Assembly (NCBI GenBank): GCA_900321145.1
Contig: ONVB01000255.1
Span: forward strand, 1 to 6,161
Source: an uncultured Eubacteriales bacterium
GTDB lineage: Bacteria; Bacillota; Clostridia; Lachnospirales; Lachnospiraceae
Length of the DNA: 6,161 nt
Direction of reading: 5' to 3'
Below are positions 5,396-6,161 of the stretch, piece by piece. The notes under the pieces are model-generated. The model saw only the letters and a program-made list of their open reading frames with translations. It ran no database searches and was not told the DNA's origin. The position numbers and the translations under genes are program-made. How positions within the stretch are numbered: position 1 is the stretch's first letter; each line of letters starts with the position of its first letter.

Positions 5396-6161
5396 TTACG
5401 CATTACTAACTTCTATCATCTTCGTGAGAGTATCAAGCGCCTTGCCACTGTCCAAAATAGCTGCTGCCTTCTCGATACCGTCCTTCATATCCTCAGCCTT
5501 GCCGCCTATGTAGAGAGCAGCTCCGGCGTTCATAAGTACCGCATTTCTCTTATGTCCCTTCTCACCGCCAAGGATATCCTTTGTTATCTCTGCGTTTTCC
5601 GCCGGTGTACCGCCCTTTAAGTCATCCTTGCTGCAGCGCTCGAAGCCAAACTGCTCCGGAGTGATCACCGAGCTCTTGAACCAGCCGTTGTTTATCTCGC
5701 ATATCTTCGTCGGAGCCGAAAGGGATATCTCATCGAGCTTATCCATACCGTATACGACCATTCCGCGCTTTACTCCAAGGTTTACAAGCACCTGTGCGAG
5801 CGGCTCGACAAGATAATCATCATATACACCGAGGAGCTGCATGGAGGGTGATGCCGGGTTCGTAAGAGGCCCGAGTATATTAAAGACTGTACGGAAGCCG
5901 AGCTCTCTTCTTATGGCACCGACATATTTCATGGAGCTGTGATACTTCTGTGCAAAGAAGAAGCACATACCCGCCTTTTCAAGCATCTCTATACATTTTT
6001 CGGGATCCTGCTCTATATTTACACCGAGCGCCTCTAAGCAGTCCGCTGTTCCGCAGAGTGAGGATGCCGCGCGGTTTCCGTGCTTGGCAACCTTGATACC
6101 CGCCGTTGCCGCGATGATTGCCGTCGTAGTTGAGATATTGAAGCTTCCTGCGTTGTCACCG
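5396..6161 (-). CDS. trpD: Anthranilate phosphoribosyltransferase, C-terminal part (5' end cut by window edge)
   Basis: The frame stays open from the right edge (first whole codon at 6160) through 254 residues to TAA. It therefore extends well before the internal Met codon at 5986. The enzyme transfers phosphoribose from PRPP to anthranilate. Numbered from the edge, motifs are GDNAGSFNISTTTA (1-14, the end of the PRPP/pyrophosphate-binding GTGGD loop), KHGNRAASS (26-34), GTADCLEALGV (37-47), FFFAQKYHSSM (67-77), RTVFNILGPLTNP (90-102), VYGMDKLDEISLSAP (136-150, with the metal-binding Asp-Glu pair) and NAGAALYIGG (211-220). Family members have about 335-345 residues, so roughly 80-90 N-terminal residues are missing beyond the edge. 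VYG replaces the more common VHG, a change I believe is usual in Clostridia. No frameshift is seen. Confidence 0.96.
   Translation of the reverse strand, partial: GDNAGSFNISTTTAIIAATAGIKVAKHGNRAASSLCGTADCLEALGVNIEQDPEKCIEMLEKAGMCFFFAQKYHSSMKYVGAIRRELGFRTVFNILGPLTNPASPSMQLLGVYDDYLVEPLAQVLVNLGVKRGMVVYGMDKLDEISLSAPTKICEINNGWFKSSVITPEQFGFERCSKDDLKGGTPAENAEITKDILGGEKGHKRNAVLMNAGAALYIGGKAEDMKDGIEKAAAILDSGKALDTLTKMIEVSNA

Larger units (their letters stand above)
369..6161 (-). other. Tryptophan biosynthesis operon, trpD-C-B-A-E-G (5' end outside window)
   Basis: Six genes run in one direction with gaps of 51, 36, -8, 88 and 54 bases and end at one strong terminator, so they very probably form one transcription unit. 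The first visible gene, trpD, is already incomplete, so the promoter and any leader control element are not visible. The usual Gram-positive order is trpE-G-D-C-F-B-A. Here trpE and trpG come last and trpF is absent from the visible part. Every product is full length with its key residues, except the edge-truncated trpD, so the pathway segment looks functional. Confidence 0.88.

Noticed and set aside
5396..5986. Starting trpD at the internal Met codon at 5986.
   Set aside because: The frame continues open to the right edge with clear TrpD motifs (GDNAGSFNIS, KHGNR), so this Met is internal and the gene is truncated only by the window.
1..6161. Search for CRISPR arrays, tRNA or rRNA genes, insertion sequences, attachment sites, T-box or trp attenuator.
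   Set aside because: No regularly spaced repeats, cloverleaf, transposase gene or terminal inverted repeats were seen. A trp leader element would lie upstream of trpD, beyond the right edge.

Overview
The window holds most of a tryptophan biosynthesis operon, all on the minus strand. Reading from the right edge leftward the order is trpD (5' end cut off by the window), trpC, trpB, trpA, trpE, trpG. A strong hairpin terminator follows trpG. Beyond it lies a separate promoter-operator region driving a TetR-family regulator, which is cut off by the left edge. No gene is supported on the plus strand.

The organism is probably a member of the Clostridia, most likely Lachnospiraceae (Butyrivibrio/Roseburia-like). 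This rests on the style of the proteins (TrpB beginning MSEQQGRFGIHGGQYIPE, TrpA with PTAEGPVIQ, TrpD with VYGMDKLDEIS), on strong purine-rich ribosome binding sites before nearly every gene, and on a base composition near half G+C by eye. It is an inference from recalled family resemblance, not from a search.

Together the enzymes convert chorismate to tryptophan. TrpE and TrpG make anthranilate, TrpD adds the phosphoribosyl group, TrpC closes the indole ring, and TrpA with TrpB makes tryptophan. The step between TrpD and TrpC, phosphoribosylanthranilate isomerase (TrpF), is not encoded here: trpC is not fused to it, and only 36 bases separate trpC from trpB. The order is also unusual, with trpE and trpG at the distal end instead of first. 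Whatever controls the operon (T-box, attenuator or promoter) would lie upstream of trpD and is out of view.

Two further things stand out. All four untranslated gaps between trp genes carry related copies or half-copies of a short palindromic repeat built on AAGATTCTTC...CAGAAT; only the trpB-trpA junction, where the genes overlap, lacks it. The tetR start region has a near-consensus promoter overlapped by an operator-like palindrome with an extra half-site, suggesting autorepression. I found no evidence of a new kind of biological system; this is mainly a core metabolic operon with some unusual arrangement details.
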